NCBI GenBank assembly: GCA_017853575.1 | Contig: JAFMJI010000002.1 | Location: 124,001-188,000 of the forward strand | Direction: 5' to 3' | Source: Chitinophagaceae bacterium | GTDB taxonomy: Bacteria > Bacteroidota > Bacteroidia > Chitinophagales > Chitinophagaceae | Length of the DNA stretch: 64,000 nt | Shown: positions 16,831 through 25,091 of the stretch, in pieces | Numbering within the stretch: the first letter of the stretch is position 1 | Layout: every line of letters starts with the position of its first letter | The notes under the pieces: generated by a model | What the model saw: only the letters and a program-made list of their open reading frames with translations | Database searches by the model: none | Told to the model about the DNA's origin: nothing | Program-made: the position numbers and the translations under genes

Positions 16831-17793
16831 TTAAGCCTTCTTTCTTGCAATAACTTTTTCTGCTGCTGCAACAATGAACTCTGTATCGAGCCCATATTTT
16901 TTTAAAAGTTCAGTTGGAGTTCCGCTCTCTCCAAAAGTATCTTGGGTGCCGATCATTTCAATGGGTGTTGGGCAATTTCTTGCAGCAACCTGTGCAACGC
17001 TGTCTCCCATTCCTCCAATTACATTATGCTCCTCGGCAGTTACTGCACAACCTGTTTTTGTTAGAGATGCTATAATTGCTTTTTCATCCAAAGGTTTAAT
17101 GGTGTGTAAATTGATTACATCTGCATGTATACCTTTTTCTTTTAGTACCCTTGCCGCTTCAACTGCCTTCCAAACCAAATGTCCGCATGCAAAAATGGAA
17201 ACATCATTTCCGCTAGCAAGTTGTTGTGCTTTGCCGATTACAAATTTTTCGTCAGCAGGTGTAAATATTGGCCATACGGGTCTTCCAAATCTTAAATAGA
17301 CGGGTCCATCATATTCTGCGATGGCAATGGTTGCTGCTTTGGTTTGATTGTAATCGCATGGAACAATCACTGTCATCCCAGGCAGCATTTTCATCAATCC
17401 AATGTCTTCAAGAATCTGATGTGTAGCGCCATCTTCACCAAGTGTGAGTCCAGCATGCGATGCACATATTTTTACATTCTTTCCGGAGTAAGCAACAGAT
17501 TGTCTTATCTGATCGTATACTCTTCCTGTCGAAAAATTTGCAAAGGTTGTTGTAAATGGAATTTTACCACCGATGGTGAGTCCAGCTGCAATTCCAATCA
17601 TATTGGCCTCCGCAATTCCACATTGAATAAATCTTTCAGGGTATGCTTTGATGAACGCATTCAATTTGAGTGATCCGGCCAAGTCTGCAGTGAGTGCAAC
17701 AACATTTGGATTGGTTTTTCCCAATTCAAAAATCCCATCACCAAATCCACTTCTTGTATCTTTTTGTCCGGTTACCTGAATACTTTCCAGCAT
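16831..17793 (-). CDS. Transketolase, C-terminal subunit (split enzyme)
   Basis: The 320-residue protein covers only the pyrimidine-binding and C-terminal domains of transketolase, the thiamine-diphosphate enzyme that moves two-carbon units between sugar phosphates. GIAEANMIGIAAGLTIGGKIPFTTTF (about residues 58-83) carries the catalytic Glu that activates the cofactor, and SHAGLTLGEDGATHQILED follows near residue 113. In split transketolases a separate N-terminal subunit binds the diphosphate; it is not next to this gene or anywhere in the window. It lies upstream of the ECF sigma gene with a 5-base gap and downstream of galE. Confidence 0.9.
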   Translation of the reverse strand: MLESIQVTGQKDTRSGFGDGIFELGKTNPNVVALTADLAGSLKLNAFIKAYPERFIQCGIAEANMIGIAAGLTIGGKIPFTTTFANFSTGRVYDQIRQSVAYSGKNVKICASHAGLTLGEDGATHQILEDIGLMKMLPGMTVIVPCDYNQTKAATIAIAEYDGPVYLRFGRPVWPIFTPADEKFVIGKAQQLASGNDVSIFACGHLVWKAVEAARVLKEKGIHADVINLHTIKPLDEKAIIASLTKTGCAVTAEEHNVIGGMGDSVAQVAARNCPTPIEMIGTQDTFGESGTPTELLKKYGLDTEFIVAAAEKVIARKKA

Positions 17794-17822
17794 CTTTCTA
17801 AAATTTGGTGCAAAATAATACT

Positions 17823-17867
17823 AATTAAGGGTTTTGGCAGATTGCCAAGTTAAAAATTCCCTTAATT
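17823..17867. repeat. Nested inverted repeat at the 3' end of galE
   Basis: Outer arms AATTAAGGG (17823-17831) and CCCTTAATT (17859-17867) enclose a second hairpin, TTGGCA with TGCCAA. The galE stop codon lies within the right outer arm. No clean T-run follows on the minus strand, so it may be a weak terminator or an mRNA 3' end structure between galE and the transketolase gene. Confidence 0.5.
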
Positions 17868-18923
17868 CAATCTTTTGTTTGGAAGATCCAGGTGTGTAGG
17901 AAGTTTCTCGATGTATTGCTCCCATTTCCAAGCACTGTGCATAATGTCTTTAATATCGTACTTTGGAATCCAGCCCAGTTCTTTTTTGGCTTTATCATTG
18001 TTTGCGTAGATCGCAATTACATCCCCCGGGCGTCTTGGTCCGATTACATAATTGAGTTTTTCACCGGTCGTTTCTTCGAATGCCTTGATGGATTCCAACA
18101 CAGTAATTCCATCTCCTGATCCTATATTGAAAACTTCGCAATTGCTTTTGTTTTTTCCTTCGATTAAATAATTCAGTGCAAGGGTATGGGCATGTGCCAG
18201 ATCACAAACATGAATCATATCTCTAATGCATGATCCATCACGTGTCGCGTAATCATTCCCAAATACTGTCAATTGTGAAATTTTTCCGATGGCAGTTTGT
18301 GTAATGACTGGAGTAAGGTTTTGTGGACGATCAATGGGAAGTTCTCCAATCAATGCGGATGCATGTGCACCAGCTGGATTGAAGTATCTCAACAGAATAG
18401 AATTTGTTTTATTGTTGGAAGCGGCAAATGATTCAATCATTTGCTCACCCATCTGTTTCGTAAGTCCGTATGGTGATTCTGCTTGTTTTCTGGGAGTCTC
18501 TTCAGTCACTGGAATCTTATCTGGATTTCCATATACTGTGCAGGAAGAGGAGAACACAAAATTCGGGATATTAAAATCCTGAATGCATTGCATCACATTG
18601 ATCAGTGATTGCATATTGTTGTGGAAATACAACAGTGGCTTTTCAACAGATTCGCCTACTGCTTTATATGCAGCAAAATGAATGACGCCAATGATCGATG
18701 AATTTTCCTCAAAGATGGCCCTGGTTTCATCGATGTTGCATAAATCAACTTTGTAGTTTTTGATTTTTTTTCCGGTAATTTTTTCAACTCCTTCCAACAT
18801 GCCAATGGTGGATCGGGAATTATTATCAACAGAAATAACGTCGTACCCGTTTTCAATGAGATCTACAAGAGTATGCGATCCGATGTATCCTGTGCCGCCT
18901 GTAACCAAAACTTTTTTAGACAT
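17862..18923 (-). CDS. galE: UDP-glucose 4-epimerase
   Basis: Interconverts UDP-glucose and UDP-galactose, supplying galactose units for surface polysaccharide. The 353-residue protein has the NAD-binding GGTGYIGS at residues 9-16, SSSCTVYG near 125-132 and the catalytic pair Tyr152 and Lys156 (YGLTK). PGDVIAIYANNDKAKKELGW in the C-terminal part is typical of GalE. It starts 3 bases after rfbA stops, so the two are one transcript from the promoter at 19802-19809. Confidence 0.95.
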   Translation of the reverse strand: MSKKVLVTGGTGYIGSHTLVDLIENGYDVISVDNNSRSTIGMLEGVEKITGKKIKNYKVDLCNIDETRAIFEENSSIIGVIHFAAYKAVGESVEKPLLYFHNNMQSLINVMQCIQDFNIPNFVFSSSCTVYGNPDKIPVTEETPRKQAESPYGLTKQMGEQMIESFAASNNKTNSILLRYFNPAGAHASALIGELPIDRPQNLTPVITQTAIGKISQLTVFGNDYATRDGSCIRDMIHVCDLAHAHTLALNYLIEGKNKSNCEVFNIGSGDGITVLESIKAFEETTGEKLNYVIGPRRPGDVIAIYANNDKAKKELGWIPKYDIKDIMHSAWKWEQYIEKLPTHLDLPNKRLN

Positions 18924-18926
18924 TAT

Positions 18927-19787
18927 TTAATTGATAAGGTCCATTAAATATTTTCCATAGCCACTTTTCAGCAATGGTTCAGCCAATTTTACCAGTTGAT
19001 CGGTATTGATAAAACCCTTTCTCCATGCAATTTCCTCGATACATGCCACTTTAATTCCTTGTCTCTGTTCAATTACCTGAATGAACTGGGACGCCTGCAT
19101 AAGAGAATCGAAAGTGCCGGTATCCAACCATGCAGTGCCCCTGTCTAAAACTGAAACACTTAGTTTTCCTCTTCTAAGGTATTCTAGGTTTACATCTGTT
19201 ATTTCGTATTCACCTCTTTTGGATGGTTTGATATTTTTTGCAATTTCAACTACATCATTGTCATAGAAATAGAGTCCTGGCACGGCAAACTTACTTTTAG
19301 GCTGTTGAGGTTTTTCTTCAATCGAGATAGCTTTCATGTTTGCATCAAACTCTACTACTCCATATCTTTCGGGATCGCTTACTTGATAAGCATACACGAT
19401 GCCACCATCCGGGTTTGCATTTTTTTCCAGCATCTTGCCCAATCCCATCCCATAAAATATATTGTCACCCAAAACCAGTGCACATGAATCGTTCCCAATA
19501 AATTTTTCACCGATTACAAATGCTTGTGCAAGTCCGTTGGGAAGGGGTTGCTCTGCATAGCTGAAGTTCACTCCAATTTGACTTCCATCTCCAAACAGCT
19601 TTTTGAATTGAGGGAGATCTTGTGGGGTGGAGATGATCAAGATATCTTTTATGCCGGATAGCATAAGTGTTGACAACGGATAGTATATCATTGGTTTGTC
19701 ATAAACAGGCATGATCTGTTTACTGATTGCATAGGTGATAGGGTAGAGCCTGGTGCCGGAACCTCCGGCCAAAATGATGCCTTTCAT
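18927..19787 (-). CDS. rfbA: Glucose-1-phosphate thymidylyltransferase
   Basis: Makes dTDP-glucose from dTTP and glucose 1-phosphate, the first step to dTDP-rhamnose and other deoxysugars. The 286-residue protein starts [19 protein letters not shown], the nucleotidyltransferase signature (GGxGTRLxPxT), then has [24 protein letters not shown]. The length matches RmlA. The usual rmlB, rmlC and rmlD genes are not next to it; galE follows instead. An exact -7 element lies 14 bases upstream. Confidence 0.94.
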   Translation of the reverse strand: MKGIILAGGSGTRLYPITYAISKQIMPVYDKPMIYYPLSTLMLSGIKDILIISTPQDLPQFKKLFGDGSQIGVNFSYAEQPLPNGLAQAFVIGEKFIGNDSCALVLGDNIFYGMGLGKMLEKNANPDGGIVYAYQVSDPERYGVVEFDANMKAISIEEKPQQPKSKFAVPGLYFYDNDVVEIAKNIKPSKRGEYEITDVNLEYLRRGKLSVSVLDRGTAWLDTGTFDSLMQASQFIQVIEQRQGIKVACIEEIAWRKGFINTDQLVKLAEPLLKSGYGKYLMDLIN

Positions 19788-19801
19788 GAGTTCAATTTGT
19801 G

Positions 19802-19809
19802 CAAAAATA
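19802..19809 (-). promoter_or_regulatory. -7 promoter element (TATTTTTG) for rfbA-galE
   Basis: Exact TAnnTTTG match on the minus strand, 14 bases before the rfbA ATG. It lies in the 250-base gap shared with the divergent TonB-dependent receptor gene. Confidence 0.65.
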
Positions 19810-19914
19810 AGGGATAATAATCAGCGATGCCCTTGAAAGGAGTATTCTCTATTATACAGACCATGTCTGCTATTTTGCAATGGGAGTTACATATTATTAA
19901 AAGAATGTTTTGTC

Positions 19915-19931
19915 AACATTAATTTAATGTT
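19915..19931. repeat. 17-base palindrome AACATTAATTTAATGTT
   Basis: A perfect AT-rich dyad centred on 19923, between the rfbA promoter and the TonB-dependent receptor promoter. It could be a regulator-binding site for either gene, but an AT-rich palindrome of this size can also arise by chance. Confidence 0.4.
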
Positions 19932-20011
19932 ATTTCAAGTGTTAAATGTTCACAAAATACTCACCCAGACTGAATTTCCTGCAATTTAACTTTCTGGTAA
20001 TATGCCAACTA

Positions 20012-20019
20012 TACTTTCG
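20012..20019 (+). promoter_or_regulatory. -7 promoter element (TACTTTCG) for the TonB-dependent receptor
   Basis: TAnnTTCG variant, 18 bases before the ATG at 20038 and downstream of the alternative ATG at 20002, so it favours the shorter protein. A second near match (TAACTTTC, 19987-19994) lies upstream. Confidence 0.45.
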
Positions 20020-20037
20020 CTGAAAATTCGATTGAAG

Positions 20038-23000
20038 ATGAAATTAAGACTTGTTAAAATAAATAAATTACTGGTACTCGTTATTGCATTTTTTTCATTT
20101 TTTCACTCATTCAGTCAGGTCACTACTGCAACATTGTCTGGGAAGATTAGATCATCTAAAAATGAGAGAATTCCTCATCCAACGGTTGAGTTGATTTACC
20201 TCCCTACTTCAACCAAGTATACTGCTTCTGCAGATGCGAACGGGTTGTTTCATATTTACAATGCAAATGTGGGCGGTCCTTATTTGCTCAGGGCTTCTTC
20301 CATTGGTTATAAGTTGTATGAGAAGATGGATATCATGCTCAATTTGGGTGATAACAATGATATCAATATAATTTTAGAGGATGAAGTAACCCGTTTAAAC
20401 GAAATTGTTGTAAGTGCAAAGAGCAAGAAGGCTGGTGTAGCAATGTTGTTAAATGAGAATCAAATCAATGCCACTCCAACACTTGCGAGAAGTATTCCTG
20501 ATTTTACCAAGTTGGTTCCTCAACAATCAAATAATTCCTTTGCTGGTACAAATTTTCGTTACAATAATGTAACCATTGATGGAACAATTAATAATGATGC
20601 TATTGGATTTTCTCCATCATTGGGAGGACAGTCTGGTACATCTGGAATGCCAGGATCGTCGACAAGAACATCTCCTATTTCACTTGACGCCATCAAAGAT
20701 ATTCAAGTATATCTAGCACCTTTTGATGTGAAGATTGGGAATTTTTTAGGTGGATCCATCAATGCGGTTACACGAAGTGGCACCAACAAGGTTGAAGGAT
20801 CGATTTATGGGTTTGGGAAAAATGCTGCATTGGCAGGATTTGATAATGCTTCAGGATTCAGAGATGGCCAAACTGGATACCGTATTGGTTTTCCTATTAT
20901 CAAAGACAAAGTGTTTTTCTTCTCAAATGCAGAATTTACAGATCGCAAAGAACCGGTATTATATGGAAGTAATTCAAAGGGACTTATTTCCGATAGTTTA
21001 GCGAGTGCGATTGCCCTGTTTGTAAAAAGTAAATACAATTTTGATCCAGGAGTCTTTGATGATTATTCCATTTATTCCCATTCAAAAAAGTTTTTTAATA
21101 GAATTGATGTCAATATAAATGATCATCATCAATTAACAATAAGAAATAATTCAACTATTTCAGGGGCTACTAATTTAGAGAGGGATGCCGCTAATTTTCG
21201 TTTTTCCTCCATGGATTTCAAGCAAAACAATCGTCAATCTTCCTCTGTAATGGAGTTGAGGTCGCATGTTGGAGGTGCATCCAATTCTTTGATACTTGGC
21301 TATACTGATATACGTGATTATCGAACTCCTTTGAGTGGAAATGCTTCATTTCCGCAAACTGAGATCTCATACAATGGGGGTACTATTTTTTTAGGAAATG
21401 ATAGAGAAGCAACTATTTTTAATTTAGCACAGAAAACAAAAGAGATTACCGACAATTTTAATTTTTCAATCAGAGGCCATAATATCCTTGTTGGAACGCA
21501 CAATGAATTTTATGATATAGACTATGGTTTTGTCAATAGCTGGAATGGAAGAATATCATATAAATCTTTAAGTGATTTTCTGAATTCAAATGTGAACAGG
21601 GTGAGGGGTTTTTATGGTAGGCAGAATAATGAGAAAGATTATCTCTTTAATAACCCTTATGCTTCTTTTAAGGTAAATCTATTAAGTGCATACGTGCAGG
21701 ATGAAATTAATCTAGGAAAATTAAAAATCACACCTGGCATCAGATATGATTATGCGCAATTGCCTCACAAGCCAGCATTGTCTTCACAGGTTCCAGCAGG
21801 ATATACAAACGATTTTCTGAATAATGGAACAATTTCACCCAGGCTTGGATTTGTTTACAATATTAAAGGAGATAAAAGTTTTGTTATTCGTGGCGGAAGT
21901 GGTGTTTTTGTTGGAAGAATACCATTTGCATGGTTGGGATATGCTTACTACAATGATGGAGTAGGATTTGGATCTTTTGATGTGAACAACATTGCAGGAA
22001 AAAACAAGGGCGATGTGCTAACAACTTCTTCAAAGCAATTTGCGTTTAACAACGGACAATCAAATTTGGTGCAGACAGATCTTGTTGCTGATGGTTTTAG
22101 AATGCCTAAAGTATGGAGAACAAACCTGGCCATTGATAAAACCATTGAAGGGTATAAAATTACCTTAGAAGGATTGTATACTCAGGTAATTGCAGATTTG
22201 AAATTTCAACAAATTAATTTCAAAATGGAACCAGGCAGCTACGGCTATTTTAGCTATGATGCAAACAAGCAGATGCCAATTTATAATGGTGTAAAATTGA
22301 ATTCGAATTTATCAAATGCATATGCCCTTTCTAATACCAACCAAGGCTATAGATATCAATATACTGTTTCAGTCAACAAGAAATATAGTTTTGGACTAGA
22401 CTTATATGCTGCTTATACTTATGGAGTATCTAAAGACATCACAAACGGTATAAGAAATTCGATGGAATCAAATTGGCAATTGAATCAATCTCTCACACCA
22501 AATAATCCCACACTTGCTTATTCAAATTTTGATGTCAGACACAGAATAATTTCTCAAGTTTCTAAGAAATTTAAATCCACTGTTGTTTCTTTTGTATTGA
22601 ACTCTCAGAGTGGAGTTCCATTTACATGGGGATTGATCAATGCTACACTCGCTGGAACCCCACAGTCTGCAGGACTGGTTTATATCTTTAAAGACTTGGC
22701 AGAGGCTACAAGATACATTCCTGGAAGTGGGCAAGCACAGCAATTCATGGATTTTATAAATAGTGATCGTTACTTAAGCTCCAGGAAAGGAAATTTTACT
22801 GAACGTAATGGAGGAAGGGCACCATGGAGCGCTACTGTAGATACTAGGATTATACAAAATATTAAATTCGGTAAGAAGTCGTTGCAGTTAACTGCTGACA
22901 TCTTCAATTTGACTAATCTTCTTTATAGGAACTGGGGGAAGCAATATTTCGTTTCAAACACATTTAATTCAACTTCTTCAGTTGGATTGTCAAAAACTAC

Positions 23001-23133
23001 GGGTGGATTTTCTTCATCAGGAGTATTAACAGATGCATTGTTTTCATTTACGAAGCCAACCCAGCAACCTTATACAATTGACCCTATTAATTCGAAGTGG
23101 CAGATACAGGTTGGATTACGGTATAATTTCTAG
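20038..23133 (+). CDS. Oar-like TonB-dependent outer-membrane receptor
   Basis: A 1031-residue outer-membrane protein. A signal peptide (about residues 1-27, ending SFSQ) is followed by a carboxypeptidase-regulatory-like beta-sandwich (about 28-120, SGKIRSSKNERIPHPTVELIY). Next come a plug domain (about 125-250, with LNEIVVSAK and DAIKDIQVYLAPFDVKIGNFLGGSINAVTRSGTNKVEG) and a long beta-barrel ending in the aromatic WQIQVGLRYNF. The length and plug resemble the Oar/OmpA-related receptors of Bacteroidota, which import large substrates or export proteins with TonB energy. No SusD lipoprotein lies beside it, so it is not a standard SusCD glycan locus. Start chosen at ATG 20038 because it begins a clean signal peptide and follows the promoter. 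It stands alone and ends with a hairpin terminator. Confidence 0.9.
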   Translation: MKLRLVKINKLLVLVIAFFSFFHSFSQVTTATLSGKIRSSKNERIPHPTVELIYLPTSTKYTASADANGLFHIYNANVGGPYLLRASSIGYKLYEKMDIMLNLGDNNDINIILEDEVTRLNEIVVSAKSKKAGVAMLLNENQINATPTLARSIPDFTKLVPQQSNNSFAGTNFRYNNVTIDGTINNDAIGFSPSLGGQSGTSGMPGSSTRTSPISLDAIKDIQVYLAPFDVKIGNFLGGSINAVTRSGTNKVEGSIYGFGKNAALAGFDNASGFRDGQTGYRIGFPIIKDKVFFFSNAEFTDRKEPVLYGSNSKGLISDSLASAIALFVKSKYNFDPGVFDDYSIYSHSKKFFNRIDVNINDHHQLTIRNNSTISGATNLERDAANFRFSSMDFKQNNRQSSSVMELRSHVGGASNSLILGYTDIRDYRTPLSGNASFPQTEISYNGGTIFLGNDREATIFNLAQKTKEITDNFNFSIRGHNILVGTHNEFYDIDYGFVNSWNGRISYKSLSDFLNSNVNRVRGFYGRQNNEKDYLFNNPYASFKVNLLSAYVQDEINLGKLKITPGIRYDYAQLPHKPALSSQVPAGYTNDFLNNGTISPRLGFVYNIKGDKSFVIRGGSGVFVGRIPFAWLGYAYYNDGVGFGSFDVNNIAGKNKGDVLTTSSKQFAFNNGQSNLVQTDLVADGFRMPKVWRTNLAIDKTIEGYKITLEGLYTQVIADLKFQQINFKMEPGSYGYFSYDANKQMPIYNGVKLNSNLSNAYALSNTNQGYRYQYTVSVNKKYSFGLDLYAAYTYGVSKDITNGIRNSMESNWQLNQSLTPNNPTLAYSNFDVRHRIISQVSKKFKSTVVSFVLNSQSGVPFTWGLINATLAGTPQSAGLVYIFKDLAEATRYIPGSGQAQQFMDFINSDRYLSSRKGNFTERNGGRAPWSATVDTRIIQNIKFGKKSLQLTADIFNLTNLLYRNWGKQYFVSNTFNSTSSVGLSKTTGGFSSSGVLTDALFSFTKPTQQPYTIDPINSKWQIQVGLRYNF

Positions 23134-23141
23134 AAATTAAC

Positions 23142-23180
23142 ATCATGGCGAGTGTTTATATTTACTCGCCATGATTTTCT
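23142..23180 (+). terminator. Hairpin terminator of the TonB-dependent receptor gene
   Basis: A perfect 12-pair stem, ATCATGGCGAGT (23142-23153) with ACTCGCCATGAT (23164-23175), closes a 10-base loop. It is followed by TTTCTTT just downstream, soon after the receptor stop codon. The T-run is interrupted, but the stem is strong. Confidence 0.75.
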
Positions 23181-23199
23181 TTGAGATAAAGTTGAAGTA

Positions 23200-24243
23200 T
23201 TAAGTGCTTTTTAGCGTGAATCCAAAAGTTGTACCGATTCCTGGTGTACTTCTTGCTTGAATAAATTGACTGTGCGCTTCGATGATATGTTTGCAAATGG
23301 CAAGTCCTAATCCTGTTCCACCAATATTTCTGCTCCTTCCATAATCAGTTCTGTAAAATCTCTCAAAAATTCTGGGCAAATGTTCCTCCGCGATGCCTAT
23401 TCCATCATCTGTAATTTCTATCAGAACAGTTCTTTCATCTGTTTTATAAATACTGGCTTCTATTTTTCCATCCTCACTGCCATATTTAGCTGCATTGTCT
23501 ACTAGGTTGATCAGTACTTGTCGAATTTTTTCTTTGTCTGCGTTTACCAATACTGGTTGCTCACATCCTTTTTTGATCTGATATCTTATATTTTTAGTTG
23601 ACATCTTTAAACTTAAGGACTCAAACACATCATTGATGAGTTCTTGAATTACAAAATCTTGTAGATGTAATTGCTGTTTTCCGCTTTCGAGTCTTGTAAT
23701 CTCATCTAAATCGGATATTAAATGAATAAGACGCTCTGTATTCTTGTGGGCATTTGATAAAAATTTTTTATTCACTTCTGCATTTTCTGATGCTCCTTCA
23801 ATCAGTGTCTCTAAGTATCCTTGTATGGCAAAAGCAGGTGTTTTGAATTCGTGGGCTAAGTTTTGCAGGAACTCCTTTCTGAATGCCTCATTTTTTTCTA
23901 ATATCTCCATTTCAGCCTTCCTGTGGTCAGCCCATTTGAGAACTTCTTCTCCAACTTCATCAAGACTTTGTTGTGGCAGAATGTTTTTTTGAAAAAATTC
24001 CTCTCTTTTGGAGGCTTTGGTTTGGTAAATAAATTTATAGAGAAGCTTAACTCGTCTGTAAATGAATTGTTCAATAAAATACTTGGAAGTCAGGAAGCAA
24101 GTTGAAAATACCAATAGCAATGAAAGCAATGCGAATAAAATGTTTTGTTTAGTGGTGAGTACAACAAGAAATGAAACAATGCCGGTAATGATCCCGATAT
24201 AAATGGAGATTTGACTTGTAGTATAATTTTTTGAAGTCGGCAT
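23200..24243 (-). CDS. Sensor histidine kinase, PhoR-like
   Basis: Membrane histidine kinase of 347 residues. Two N-terminal helices (about residues 11-30 and 34-55) are joined by almost no periplasmic loop, so it probably senses within the membrane or through partners. The dimerisation domain has FLQNLAHEFKTPAFAIQGYLETL with phospho-acceptor His131. The ATPase domain has NLVDNAAKYGS (N box), DDGIGI (G1) and GGTGLGLAICKHIIEAH (G2). It lies 44 bases downstream of its response regulator and is presumably co-transcribed with it. The pair looks like PhoB/PhoR, but the signal is not shown by sequence. Confidence 0.92.
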   Translation of the reverse strand: MPTSKNYTTSQISIYIGIITGIVSFLVVLTTKQNILFALLSLLLVFSTCFLTSKYFIEQFIYRRVKLLYKFIYQTKASKREEFFQKNILPQQSLDEVGEEVLKWADHRKAEMEILEKNEAFRKEFLQNLAHEFKTPAFAIQGYLETLIEGASENAEVNKKFLSNAHKNTERLIHLISDLDEITRLESGKQQLHLQDFVIQELINDVFESLSLKMSTKNIRYQIKKGCEQPVLVNADKEKIRQVLINLVDNAAKYGSEDGKIEASIYKTDERTVLIEITDDGIGIAEEHLPRIFERFYRTDYGRSRNIGGTGLGLAICKHIIEAHSQFIQARSTPGIGTTFGFTLKST

Positions 24244-24287
24244 ACTGCAATTTACTGATTTGAAACGTTGCCGGTATCTATAAAATG

Positions 24288-24968
24288 TTATATCTCAAAC
24301 TTGTATCCAACACCCTTAACAGTTGTGATACAATCAATGCCTAATTTTTGCCTGATTTTTCTGATATGAACATCAATGGTTCGATCACCGACGATAACTT
24401 CATTTCCCCAGATCTTATTAAGTATTTCATTTCTTAGAAATACCCGGCCTGGTTTGGAAGCAAGATAGTTTAGCAGTTCAAATTCTTTCTTTGCAAGAGT
24501 TATGGGTTGCTCTTTGTAGTAAACAAGGTATTGTTCTGGGTCTATTCGCAAGTCGCCAACTTCTATTGCATTAGAGTGTTCGTGTTTGCCTATTCTTCGA
24601 AAAAATGAATTCACTTTTGAAACCATCACTTTCGGAGATATAGGCTTGGTAATAAAATCATCTGCACCAAATTCTAGTCCTTTTACATGTGATAGTTCAT
24701 CATTCAGTGCAGTCAGAAAAACTATGATGGTTTGTTGGAATGCTGGTTGTGCTCTTAAAATTTTACATACTTCGATGCCATTTTTCTTGGGCATCATAAT
24801 GTCTAAAATGATTAAATCAGGATTGATTTGATTTGCTAGCTGAATGGCCTTGTCTCCGTCTTTTGCTGTTGAGACATCGTAACCATTTAACTGCAAATTA
24901 TAACTGACGATTTCCAAAATATCTGGTTCATCATCTGCAATCAATATTTTTTTTATTTCGGAGGCCAT
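24288..24968 (-). CDS. OmpR/PhoB-family response regulator
   Basis: DNA-binding response regulator of 226 residues. The receiver domain (about residues 5-120) has acidic residues Asp12 and Asp13, phospho-acceptor Asp56 (DLIILDIMMPK) and Lys108 (FITKPI). The C-terminal winged helix (about 130-226) ends RTIDVHIRKIRQKLG...GVGYKFEI, typical of the OmpR/PhoB class. The reading frame stays open to 25076, but I start at ATG 24968 because the promoter element at 24989-24996 lies between and MASEIKKILIADDEPD is a normal receiver N-terminus. It is the first gene of the pair with the histidine kinase. Confidence 0.93.
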   Translation of the reverse strand: MASEIKKILIADDEPDILEIVSYNLQLNGYDVSTAKDGDKAIQLANQINPDLIILDIMMPKKNGIEVCKILRAQPAFQQTIIVFLTALNDELSHVKGLEFGADDFITKPISPKVMVSKVNSFFRRIGKHEHSNAIEVGDLRIDPEQYLVYYKEQPITLAKKEFELLNYLASKPGRVFLRNEILNKIWGNEVIVGDRTIDVHIRKIRQKLGIDCITTVKGVGYKFEI

Positions 24969-24988
24969 TAATAATGGGGCTGTTGACA

Positions 24989-24996
24989 CAAAGGTA
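24989..24996 (-). promoter_or_regulatory. -7 promoter element (TACCTTTG) for the two-component operon
   Basis: Exact consensus on the minus strand, 20 bases before the ATG at 24968. It rules out the upstream extension of the response regulator frame. Confidence 0.65.
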
Positions 24997-25077
24997 ACTT
25001 GAAGCAGATTCAATCGGTATCCCTGCAAGATTAATAAATTGTTAAGCAAAAAGAGAATGCAGCGGCGTTTATTCAAC

Positions 25078-25085
25078 TATTTTTG
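25078..25085 (+). promoter_or_regulatory. -7 promoter element (TATTTTTG) for the 25092 gene
   Basis: Exact consensus; only 6 bases separate it from the ATG at 25092, so the mRNA should be nearly leaderless. Its last bases form a TTG that could be mistaken for a start codon at 25083. Confidence 0.6.
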
Positions 25086-25091
25086 TGCACA

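Noticed and set aside
20002-20037. Earlier ATG for the TonB-dependent receptor
   Set aside because: It adds 12 residues before a clean signal peptide, and a promoter element lies downstream of it.
24969-25076. N-terminal extension of the response regulator to 25076
   Set aside because: The promoter element at 24989-24996 lies inside it, and the receiver domain starts normally at 24968.
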